This document shows, piece by piece, positions 33,090-48,739 of a stretch of 64,000 nucleotides of DNA (within the stretch, counting starts at the first letter, position 1; each line of letters begins with the position of its first letter). The notes under the pieces were generated by a model, which saw only the letters and a program-made list of their open reading frames with translations, had not been told where the DNA came from and made no database searches. The position numbers were made by a program, and so were the translations under genes. This DNA is from Valencia hispanica (lineage: Eukaryota; Chordata; Actinopteri; Cyprinodontiformes; Valenciidae): positions 51,655,041 through 51,719,040 of the forward strand of contig OY747714.1 of NCBI GenBank assembly GCA_963556495.2, written 5' to 3'.

Positions 33090-35490
33090 TAGAACCCGAC
33101 CCTGCTTTAAACTGGACCAGAACCTCCTCCCTGTAGAACCTGCTTTAAACTGGACCAGAACCTCCTCCCTGTAGAACCTGCTGTAAACTGGACCAGAACC
33201 TCCTCCCTGTAGAACCTGCTTTAGACTGGACCAGAACCTCCTCCCTGTAGAACCTGATTTAGACTGGACCAGAACCTCCTCCCTGTAGAACCTGCTTTAG
33301 ACTGGACCAGAACCTCCTCCCTGTAGAACCTGATTTAGACTGGACCAGAACCTCCTCCCTGTAGAACCTGCTTTAGACTGGACCAGAACCTCCTCCCAGT
33401 AGATCCTGCTTTAGACTGGACCAGAACCTCCTCCCAGTAGAACCTGCTTTAGACTGGACCAGAACCTCCTCCCTGTAGAACCTGATTTAGACTGGACCAG
33501 AACCTCCTCCCAGTAGATCCTGCTTTAGACTGGACCAGAACCTCCTCCCAGTAGATCCTGCTTTAGACTGGACCAGAACCTCCTCCCTGTAGAACCTGCT
33601 GCAAACTGGACCAGAACCTCCTCCCAGTAGATCCTGCTTTAGACTGGACCAGAACCTCCTCCCTGTAGAACCTGCTGCAAACTGGACCAGAACCTCCTCC
33701 CTGTAGAACCTGACCCTGCTTTAAACCGGACCAGAACCTCCTCCCAGTAGATCCTGCTTTAAACCGGACCAGAACCTCCTCCCTGTAGAACCTGAACCTG
33801 CTTTAAACCGGACCAGAACCTCCTCCCAGTAGATCCTGCTTTAAACCGGACCAGGACCTCTTCCCTGTAGAACCTAATCCTGCTTTAAACCGGACCAGAA
33901 CCTCCTCCCAGTAGATCCTGCTTTAAACCGGACCAGAACCTCCTCCCTGTAGAACCTGAACCTGCTTTAAACCGGACCAGAACCTCCTCCCTGTAGAACC
34001 TGCTTTAAACCGGACCAGAACCTCCTCTCTATAGAACCTGCTTTAAACTGGACCAGAACCTCCTCCCTGTAGAACCTGCTGTAAACTGGACCAGAACCTC
34101 CTCCCAGTAGATCCTGCTTTAGACTGGACCAGAACCTCCTCCCTGTAGAACCTGATTTAGACTGGACCAGAACCTCCTCCCTGTAGAACCTGCTTTAGAC
34201 TGGACCAGAACCTCCTCCCTGTAGAACCTGCTGTAAACTGGACCAGAACCTCCTCCCTGTAGAACCTGCTGTAAAACTGGACCAGAACCTCCTCCCTGTA
34301 GAACCTGCTGTAAACTGGACCAGAACCTCCTCCCAGTAGATCCTGCTTTAGACTGGACCAGAACCTCCTCCCTGTAGAACCTGCTTTAGACTGGACCAGA
34401 ACCTCCTCCCTGTAGAACCTGATTTAGACTGGACCAGAACCTCCTCCCTGTAGAACCTGCTTTAGACTGGACCAGAACCTCCTCCCTGTAGAACCTGATT
34501 TAGACTGGACCAGAACCTCCTCCCAGTAGATCCTGCTTTAGACTGGACCAGAACCTCCTCTCTGTAGAACCTGCTTTAGACTGGACCAGAACCTCCTCCC
34601 TGTAGAACCTGCTTTAGACTGGACCAGAACCTCCTCCCTGTAGAACCTGCTGTAAACTGGACCAGAACCTCCTCCCTGTAGAACCTGCTTTAGACTGGAC
34701 CAGAACCTCCTCCCTGTAGAACCTGATTTAGACTGGACCAGAACCTCCTCCCTGTAGAACCTGCTTTAGACTGGACCAGAACCTCCTCCCTGTAGAACCT
34801 GCTGTAAACTGGACCAGAACCTCCTCCCTGTAGAACCTGCTGTAAAACTGGACCAGAACCTCCTCCCTGTAGAACCTGCTGTAAACTGGACCAGAACCTC
34901 CTCCCAGTAGATCCTGCTTTAGACTGGACCAGAACCTCCTCCCTGTAGAACCTGCTTTAGACTGGACCAGAACCTCCTCCCTGTAGAACCTGATTTAGAC
35001 TGGACCAGAACCTCCTCCCTGTAGAACCTGCTTTAGACTGGACCAGAACCTCCTCCCTGTAGAACCTGATTTAGACTGGACCAGAACCTCCTCCCAGTAG
35101 ATCCTGCTTTAGACTGGACCAGAACCTCCTCTCTGTAGAACCTGCTTTAGACTGGACCAGAACCTCCTCCCTGTAGAACCTGCTTTAGACTGGACCAGAA
35201 CCTCCTCCCTGTAGAACCTGCTGTAAACTGGACCAGAACCTCCTCCCTGTAGAACCTGCTTTAGACTGGACCAGAACCTCCTCCCTGTAGAACCTGCTGT
35301 AAACTGGACCAGAACCTCCTCCCAGTAGATCCTGCTTTAGACTGGACCAGAACCTCCTCCCTGTAGAACCTGACCCTGCTTTAAACCGGACCAGGACCTC
35401 TTCCCTGTAGAACCTAATCCTGCTTTAGACTGGACCAGAACCTCCTCCCTGTAGAACCTGAACCTGCTTTAAACTGGACCAGAACCTCCT
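33090..35490 (+). repeat. 38-bp minisatellite with a 571-bp higher-order repeat
   Basis: About 62 copies of CTGCTTTAGACTGGACCAGA plus ACCTCCTCCCTGTAGAAC. Variant markers (GATTTAG, CAGTAGATCC, TAAACC, and a single extra A in TGTAAAACTGG) allow the copies to be ordered. The extra-A marker at 34271 and 34842, and the TCTCTGTAG marker near 34560 and 35131, are both 571 bp apart. A 15-unit block (about 34112-34682) has therefore been duplicated in tandem (34683-35253). Confidence 0.93.
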
Positions 35491-36040
35491 GCCTGACCTG
35501 CTGCTGGATCTTCTCTAAAGAACCTCTGAGACCAGAACCAGAACCAGAACCAGCTGCACCTGTACTGAGACGTAGATTCTCCTCTTTCTGGAAGAAGTTT
35601 CACCTCCAAACGTTTCTTCAGCTTTAATGAACAAGCAGAAGATTTTTGGACGGATGGATGTTTTACTTCTTCTTCTCCTTGGACCTCATCTGTCTTCCCA
35701 CTCTGACCACTAAATGCTGCTGATGGTTTAGCTGATCATCAGCACTTCATCATTTTTACACAAATATTCACTAAATCTCCTCATTTTATTCATACAGGTC
35801 CCACTTTGTTCTATAAAACAAAAACCTGCCAGCATGAAACCACTTTAGCTCCGGTTCTTTCACATCTTGGTATCTCATGGTTCTAGTAAACTCCTCCCAT
35901 CAGTAGATGTCTGTCCTGCTGTAACGTCCCACTCCTTCACCTGCAGCATCATTTAATCTGTTACAGATGCTAAACACCCGCAGAATATTCAAAGATTTCA
36001 CCAACTAGATTCATCGAAGCGACGACCGCACGAAAAAAGT
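35491..36040. other. No gene recognised
   Basis: Unique-looking sequence between the 38-bp array and a probable dispersed repeat. Confidence 0.35.
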
Positions 36041-36830
36041 ACTGAAACTCAGTCAAAACTACTGCCTAAACTAGAACAAGCTGTTATTTGCATAATAGCT
36101 GTGTGATTAATGTAATGCTGAATTTATTGGCCTGAAATGCTCTTAAAATTGTTGAAAATAATTTGAAATAGCTGAAAATCTCCTTTTTGAAGCTTCAGCT
36201 GAAGGAAATATGTATAAAGTTGGACTGTAAAGTGCTTAAGATAGTTAAAATGGCTGCTTGGTCACATCGGCTTAAAGCTAACAATCTTTCCCACCATATT
36301 CTGTTTCCTTTACTGCAAAATAATAAAAGCTGAACGAGTGACAAGAATTAGTTTGAAGTCAGAAGAATTTCTGAAAACCAGAGTGCACACTCTGAGCCGT
36401 TGCCGGGGCAACCCATTATAAAAAGCCTGAGAGCTGAAAAATATGAATGTTTTTTAATCGATCAGATCTCAAAAATGGTAAAAGATATACACATTCTGAG
36501 TAATACTGTAATAGCCCAATCTGTTGTGTCTAAGTGTAAGTTTTAATCATGTTTCTAGCTGAAAGTATGAAGGAGCTATTAAAGCTGAAAGAGGCGGAAG
36601 TTTTTGTAGAATTTTCAGGAATTGCCATTCATTTCAATGGTACCAAAAAAATCTATAAAAATGATCAATTACTTGAAAATGGAAGAAGATATCGACAAGA
36701 AAAATCATAGCAGGAATGTCCTGAATGAGCTGAACGTTATGATACCAGAAGGGCTGAAATAGCTGAAAGTATGCTGCAGTTAAACAGCAAAACTGGTGGA
36801 ATAAAGTGGAATAAATAGATAATAATAATA
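36041..36830. mobile_element. Probable dispersed repeat rich in AGCTGAAA motifs
   Basis: Recurrent TAGCTGAAA and GCTGAAAG phrases, with GCACACTCTGAGCCGTTGCC and CATTTCAATGGTACCAAAAA, look like a non-coding element common in some percomorph fishes. No coding capacity; the - strand 73-residue frame has no domain. Confidence 0.4.
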
Positions 36831-37410
36831 AAGAGAAACAGAAACAGAAACACAATAGTGTGAATGCTAATTTGGAGAATAATCATTGGACCACTTGGGG
36901 GCGCTCATTGAGCTTTTGTCGTGTTTACAGATCAGTTCGTCTTTAAACGTAAGAATAAACACGGTGAGATGTTGATGTCTCTGGAGAAGCAATGAACTCT
37001 GTCTCGACGCAGCAGGACACTGTGAATAACCAGGACAGTTCAGAGATTTAGAGAGACTCTCATGCTTTAAGTACATGACAGAACTTCCTCACGATTAGAC
37101 CCGTGAAACACATTTCTTTCATAACGCCTCTCAACAGTTCTTCCTCCTACTTAAATCTAAAACTAAGCTTTAGTTCTTCAGAGAACCTGTCCAATAACTA
37201 AGGGCAGCAGAATGCTGGACTCTTGGGTGACCTTTGACCAGGGAGGTTTACTGTAGAGGATTCATGTTCAGGGAGGATAGGAGAGAAATAATAAATCTGA
37301 CTCATCCATGTTGATCAGTTATGAACAGAATTAACCAGGTCCAGGAACAACTCCTGGTTCATGTTGACCAGTAAAACCAACATTTTCTTTAAAGACACCT
37401 AAACAATCTC
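36831..37410. other. Immediate upstream flank of cnga1 coding region
   Basis: No repeat recognised. It may contain an upstream non-coding exon or the proximal promoter of cnga1. Confidence 0.35.
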
Positions 37411-42774
<5,364 letters not shown>

Positions 42775-45068
42775 GAGGAAGACAGCAGAGGTGGAGGACT
42801 GATGAGTTTTAGTTTGAGGTAACCAGATAGAAGGATGTGAAGAAGACGAGGAACGACGTAAAGATACCTGAAGGACAATCCAGAGGAAAGGTCTCACCTG
42901 CATGTAGTCTCTTTCTCATGTTTGAGTCTTAAACTGTTGTATTAATATGTAACATTTGTGGAATAATAATGGCTGCAGTCTGAACGTAGAGGACACCTGG
43001 TTGCTAGTCAGTCTGAGGTTTAATGATGAAACCTTCGACAACCACCGCCTGAGTGCTCCTAGACCCTCTAGATGTATTACCGTGAGTTCTAACCACATCC
43101 GTTTCCTCCAGACAGGCTTTAGTTTCTGTTTACCAGCTGCAAACCAGACCTACTGACTAGTTTCTGTTTACCGGCTGCTAACCAGACCTACTGACTAGTT
43201 TCTGTTTATCAGCTGATAACAGGCGGTACTGACTAGTTTCTGTTTACCGGCTGATAACCGAAGCTACTGACTAGTTTCTGTTTATCGGCTGCTAAACGGA
43301 GCTACTGACTAGTTTCTGTTTACCGGCTGCAAACCGGAGCTAATGACTTGTTTCTGTTTACCGGCTGCTAACCAGAGCTACTTACTAGTTTCTGTTTATC
43401 AGCTGCAAACTGGAGCTACTGACTAGTTTCTGTTTACCAGCTGCTAAACTGGAGCTACTGACTAGTTTCTGTTTACCGTCTGATAACCGGAGCTACTGAC
43501 TAGTTTCCATTTACCGGCTGCTAAACTGGAGCTACTAACTAGTTTCTGTTTACCAGCTGCTAAACCGGAGCTACTGACTAGTTTCCGTTTACCGTCTGAT
43601 AACCAGAGCTACTGACTGGTTTCCGTTTACCGTCTGATAACCAGAGCTACTGACTAGTTTCTGTTTACCGGCTGCTAACCAGAGCTACTGACTAGTTTCT
43701 GTTTACCGGTTGATAACAGGCGGTATTGACTAGTTTCTGTTTACCGGCTGCAAACCGGAGCTACTGACTAGTTTCTGTTTAACAGCTGCTAAACTGGAGC
43801 TACTGACAAGTTTCTGTTTACCAGCTGCTAAACTGGAGCTACTGACTAGTTTCCGTTTAACGGCTGATAACCAGAGCTACTGACTAGTTTCTGTTTACCA
43901 GCTGCTAACCGGAGCAACTGACTAGTTTCTGTTTACCGGCTGCTAACCAGAGCTACTGACTAGTTTCTGTTTACCGGTTGATAACAGGCGGTACTGACTA
44001 GTTTCTGTTTACCGGCTGCAAATCGGATCTACTGACTAGTTTCTGTTTAACAGCTGCTAAACTGGAGCTACTGACTAGTTTCTGTTTACCAGCTGCTAAC
44101 CGGAGCAACTGACTAGTTTCTGTTTACCGGCTGCTAACCAGAGCTACTGACTAGTTTCTGTTTAACAGCTGCTAAACTGGAGCTACTGACTAGTTTCCGT
44201 TTCCCAGCTGCTAAACTGGAGCTACTGACTAGTTTCCGTTTCCCAGCTGCTAAACTGGAGCTACTGGAGCTACTGACTAGTTTCTGTTTACCAGCTCTTA
44301 AACTGGAGCTACTGACTAGTTTCTGTTTACCAGCTTCTAAACTGGAGCTACTGACTAGTTTCCGTTTAACGGCTGATAACAAGAGCTACTGACTAGTTTC
44401 TGTTTACCAGCTGCTAACCGGAGCAACTGACTAGTTTCTGTTTACCGGCTGCTAACCAGAGCTACTGACTAGTTTCTGTTTACCAGTTGATAACAGGCGG
44501 TACTGACTAGTTTCTGTTTACCGGCTGCAAATCGGAGCTACTGACTAGTTTCTGTTTACCAGCTCTTAAACTGGAGCTACTGACTAGTTTCTGTTTACCA
44601 GCTTCTAAACTGGAGCTACTGACTAGTTTCCGTTTAACGGCTGATAACAAGAGCTACTGACTAGTTTCTGTTTACCAGCTGCTAACTGGAGCTACTGACT
44701 AGTTTCTGTTTACCAGCTCTTAAACTGGAGCTACTGACTAGTTTCTGTTTACCAGCTTCTAAACTGGAGCTACTCACTAGTTTCCGTTTAACGGCTGATA
44801 ACAAGAGCTACTGACTAGTTTCTGTTTACCAGCTGCTAAACTGGAGCTACTGACTAGTTTCTGTTTCCCAGCTCTTAAACTGGAGCTACTGACTAGTTTC
44901 TGTTTACCAGCTTCTAAACTGGAGCTACTGACTAGTTTCCGTTTACCGGCTGCTAACCGGACCTACTGAGGGGAAGGTTCCTCCTGAAGCAGGGGGAGTC
45001 AGAACCAGCTCTTCTGGGTTTTAACCGATGCTTCTTAAAGCTGCTCAGCTAACTGTGTTATAAATAAA
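42775..45068 (+). promoter_or_regulatory. cnga1 downstream region, possible repeat-filled 3' UTR
   Basis: No AATAAA or ATTAAA is visible between the stop codon and the repeat array. The first canonical AATAAA is at 45063-45068. If that signal is used, the 3' UTR would be about 2.3 kb and mostly minisatellite. A non-canonical signal before 43090 is the alternative. Confidence 0.35.
43090..44965 (+). repeat. 38-39-bp minisatellite downstream of cnga1
   Basis: About 48 copies of GAGCTACTGACTAGTTTCTG plus TTTACCGGCTGCTAACCA, with many point variants. Recurring variant groups (TCTTAAACTGG, then TTCTAAACTGG, then GGCTGATAACAAG) repeat at about 44300, 44560, 44710 and 44870, a sign of block duplication. 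Confidence 0.92.
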
Positions 45069-45879
45069 TATATTTTATAAGGAAAATAACATGTGGTTCT
45101 TTTTATTCATTTCCTGCTAAAGTTTCCCAGAAACCTTCTGTTCCACCACAGAGAACTAGGAGACCAGACAGAGAAGATCCTCCACCGTCCATCGACATCC
45201 TCAGCCTGCCAAAGATAGCCTAGCTAGCCATCAGAACACTATATAGTCTGTTGCAGTTTACCCACGGACAAATTGGTAAAGTTCTTTAGGTTCTCTTAGA
45301 TCTGTCCCCACAAATTGTTGACGCAAGCACTTTATGCACTTTATGCACTTTATGCACTTTATGCTTATGTTTTGCCATCGAGTTTTCGGTGTAGAAATGT
45401 TTTGGTTTTTCCTGTGGCGCTCGTGAGCTTCTGTCGATTGGTCCACTGTCAATAACCAACGCCTTGAATCTGTACAAAGAGTAATCTATGTGCCACCATT
45501 GGCGTGGGTTATTTTTACACTATTAGTATCAAACTGTTTGACTACATCCGTTCTTTAACAAATCAATAAAGACACAGACACAATCCATTTTAGAAAATAC
45601 ACTCATCGAACATAAACAAAGACTGAATAGTATTTCTAGTGCCAAAAGTAAACAAGTAATTGGAAAACATAATATGTTGCATTCGGGTGACATCACAACA
45701 TTGTAGGTGGATGGCAGCTGAAAATGCTGTGCTGGTAACTATGGTAACTGTGAACAATCAGATTTTATTGCTAATTTCTCTGTAATTCTGGGTCAATCCA
45801 CATGAAAAAGAAAAAAAGGTCAAAGTTCAATGTCTTCTCTGTCAGCACATATATAAGCTAAGGTTTCATTATTGTCTCT
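45069..45879. other. Intergenic, no gene recognised
   Basis: Contains a short 9-bp tandem (ACTTTATGC, about four copies at 45328-45365). No coding signal otherwise. Confidence 0.45.
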
Positions 45880-46110
45880 AGCCCGACCCTCCTCCATGTC
45901 TGAGGGAGCAGATCAAGTTTGTGTCCAGGGTGAGAAAGGTTTGGCTGTGATCCGACCTGCAGGTGTCCTGGAAGTGTACAGGTCCTGTAGAGACCTTCTC
46001 AGTCCCTGTTTGTCCCTGATGGTGGCGCCAGTGTACCACACGGTGATGGAGGAGGTGAGGATGGACTCCATGATTCATGGCTCCACGTTCACCTTGGAGG
46101 AGGTCTGAAG
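45880..46110 (-). mobile_element. LINE reverse-transcriptase 3' fragment
   Basis: On the - strand the sequence reads IMESILTSSITVWYTG, then DKQGLRRSLQDLYTSRT and AGRITAKPF. These segments are typical of the region downstream of the catalytic core in a fish non-LTR retrotransposon. It is cut by stops and frameshifts and only about 230 bases long. It abuts the GAA tract at 46157. Confidence 0.6.
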
Positions 46111-46156
46111 GGATGGTGCTGAATCTGGAGTCCACAGACAGGATCCTGGTGTAGGT

Positions 46157-46393
46157 TGAAGAAGAAGAAGAAGAAGAAGAAGAAGAAGAAGAAGAAGAAG
46201 AAGAAGAAGAAGAAGAAGAAGAAGAAGAAGAAGAAGAAGAAGAAGAAGAAGAAGAAGAAGAAGAAGAAGAAGAAGAAGAAGAAGAAGAAGAAGAAGAAGA
46301 AGAAGAAGAAGAAGAAGAAGAAGAAGAAGAAGAAGAAGAAGAAGAAGAAGAAGAAGAAGAAGAAGAAGAAGAAGAAGAAGAAGAAGAAGAAGA
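46157..46393 (+). repeat. (GAA)n microsatellite, about 79 triplets
   Basis: A pure GAA run of about 237 bases, next to a LINE fragment. Long GAA/TTC tracts can form triplexes; this one lies about 2.3 kb upstream of nfxl1. Confidence 0.97.
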
Positions 46394-46590
46394 ATTGCTG
46401 AGGCGCCGCCATCTTTGTTGTTTTGCTCCGCCGTAACGGTGCTAATCCGCCCAACGTCTCTCTATAAATATAGAGCGCTGTGATTGGCCCAGCCTACACT
46501 TAGCCGAGCCAATGGTAGACCTGCTGAGGCTACAATGGGGCGTGGCTAGAACCAACCCCCAGGACAGAATCTGTTGCTACTAGATTTCTA
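46394..46590. other. Promoter-like or repeat segment
   Basis: It contains a TATA-like CTATAAATATAG (about 46461-46472) and two CCAAT-box cores (GATTGG near 46482, AGCCAATGG near 46506). It also resembles a dispersed fish sequence, so promoter function is doubtful. Confidence 0.3.
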
Positions 46591-47930
46591 GGCTCGGTCA
46601 AAGAAGTTCATGTCCGGTTTTATTATTGGTGGTTTCAGTTTAAAAACTCTCAGTATTTTATGGGACCAAACAGAGATTTGTTTCCTGCAGCAATACCTCC
46701 TGGGATGAAAGCAGAGGTTTCTAACTGTAAAACGGTCTTCAACATCTGTCCTATTACTGAAGGAAGCCGCTAGAAGAGCTCAGATAATAACTGCTGAGTG
46801 ATGAAGGTCTCTGGCCGGTGCTGCGTCTCTCCTGCAGAGAATCATCAGCAGCAATACCCCGACATTTAAACACAAAACCTCCTCTTCCTGCAGATTAAAA
46901 CACGACAAGCTGATCAATGCTGATATCATTCAGTCTGATGGGTGTTATACACAGGGACTACACTCTGCTCTTTTATTATCGGTGATGTTTTTCCTTCCAC
47001 TAAACTTCTCAAATGGGCAGCTCTCTGGTGGTAAAAACACCAAGTGAAGCTCATTGATAGGTGGCAATTTTGATTTATTAATTAAATGGTTTTAGTAAAG
47101 ATGTTTATCTTCACTTAGGACAGATGTGTTTTATAAAATAATTCTCTATAAACCTGCAGGTTCTGAACAAACCCAGACCCCTGAACTTTGATCCAAATTA
47201 AACCTGCTGCTTGTGCCTTCTGTTAGACCCTTCAGATGTTCACCGCTCTTCTGGGGGTCTTACTTTTTCTCTCCAAAACATTTGATACGAATAAAACCAG
47301 TTTGCAATAAAACCAGTGATCTCAGACTTGTCAAGAGAAAAGAAGCCGTAGAACAGAAAACAGGTCAAGGAAAGATGGCGGAAACAATGATAAGAAGAAA
47401 TAACTGGTAGGTGGCTTTTATAGTTAATGGGAAGTTGGTTTAATGAGGAAAACAGAACGAAACAGAAAGGAGGAAATAATTATATCTAGATTAGGATTTG
47501 GTCAGGCGCTCTGCAGAAAAGCTTCTGTCCGATGTTCCTGTGTGGCTTATAAAAGAAATATCACCTCCAGATTTATTTTTTTACTTTTTAATTAATTTAA
47601 AAAAAAAAAACAACTTTGTTAACTGGTGGGTGAAATAAACCGAGAAAGGTTTATGATTGGTCAGATGTACTGGGATAATACTGCATGCACATGCGCAGAT
47701 GCAGATGTCTGGAAGCAGTCTGGATGCAGAACATAGACATATATAAACATATATGTTGTTTATGTTTAAATATTGTTGTTTATATGTGTCTATGATGCAG
47801 AACAGGCCGGGTCTCTAATCTGCAGGATATCAGCCCCAAAGTTTCACAGAGAGCCGCTGCAGGAGGCCGGAAGTGTCGCCAGATTCGTCGCTTTTTGGAA
47901 AGAAAAGTTGTTAGAAATAATAAGTTAGCA
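46591..47930. other. Intergenic, no gene recognised
   Basis: AT-rich; short frames only. An A-run lies near 47600-47610. Nothing further seen. Confidence 0.4.
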
Positions 47931-47939
47931 ACACTGAAA

Positions 47940-48739
47940 CTGATTTATTCAGATTTATTTACACAGCAGACACGGGGGCGCGCGTAGATACACAGTGACA
48001 CGTCACAGTGTGTGTGTCCTCACGCGCGTGTTTCGAGGCATTATGGGAGTTGTAGTTTCAGACCACATGCTGGTCTATGAGGCAGTCCCCCCTGAAGAAC
48101 TACAGGACCCATCCTGCCCCCACCCAACCAGCCAGTGCGCATGTGCAGCGCTGAGCGGCGTCCAGCGGCTCCTGTCTTGCTCTGCTCAGGTGTGTTTACC
48201 TTCATTGTTCGGCTGAACCGGCCGGTTCTGGCCTGTAAGGCTGCGGCTGCAGCGGCAGCTTCTCCCGGAGGCTCCGGGGTCATTCAGGAGGAGTTTACCG
48301 CGGGGCTCCGCTGCTTCTCAGCGGGGTTTCCTCTGGACCTCAGCGGCTGTTAGATTCTCTCTGTTAGCTTCTCCCTGTTAGCTTCTCTCCGTTAGCTTCT
48401 CTCTGTTAGCTTCTCTCCGTTAGCTTCTCTCCGTTAGCTTCTCCCTGTTAGCTTCTCCCTGTTAGCTTCTCTCCGTTAGCTTCTCTCCGTTAGCCAGCCT
48501 GGCCGGTAATGTGACCCAGCCGGTTTAAACCGGTTCCGGTGGGAAACCACCCGGTCCAGTACAGGTAGAACCCAGCCTGTTCATGTGGAGCTGAACCGGT
48601 GATTTCACCTGGAAAACAGCCGAACTGAGCTCACCTTTAGCTCCAGACACATGGCGCATGCGCACTGGCCACGTCCAGGTAACTGATCGTCCAGGTGTTT
48701 TCCTGTTTGTCTCCACAGTGAGTGTGGGAGGCGGTTGCC
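47940..48739 (+). promoter_or_regulatory. nfxl1 promoter and 5' UTR region with ZNF143-type site
   Basis: The complement of 48038-48056 reads ACTACAACTCCCATAATGC, one base off the core of the ZNF143/THAP11 motif ACTACAATTCCC...AATGC found in housekeeping promoters. A weaker second match in the other orientation lies at 48098-48118 (AACTACAGGACCCATCCTGCC). The region is CpG-rich. An acceptor-like TTTGTCTCCACAG (48718) just ahead of the start codon and donors near 48189 and 48678 suggest a spliced 5' UTR. Confidence 0.55.
48357..48495 (+). repeat. 14-bp minisatellite
   Basis: About ten copies of GTTAGCTTCTCTCC, with CCCT and CTCT variants, in the nfxl1 5' region, probably in an intron of the 5' UTR. 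Confidence 0.88.

Noticed and set aside
46394..46590. Start of a fourth gene, from the TATA and CCAAT motifs
   Set aside because: No coding exon follows before nfxl1, and the sequence looks like a dispersed repeat.
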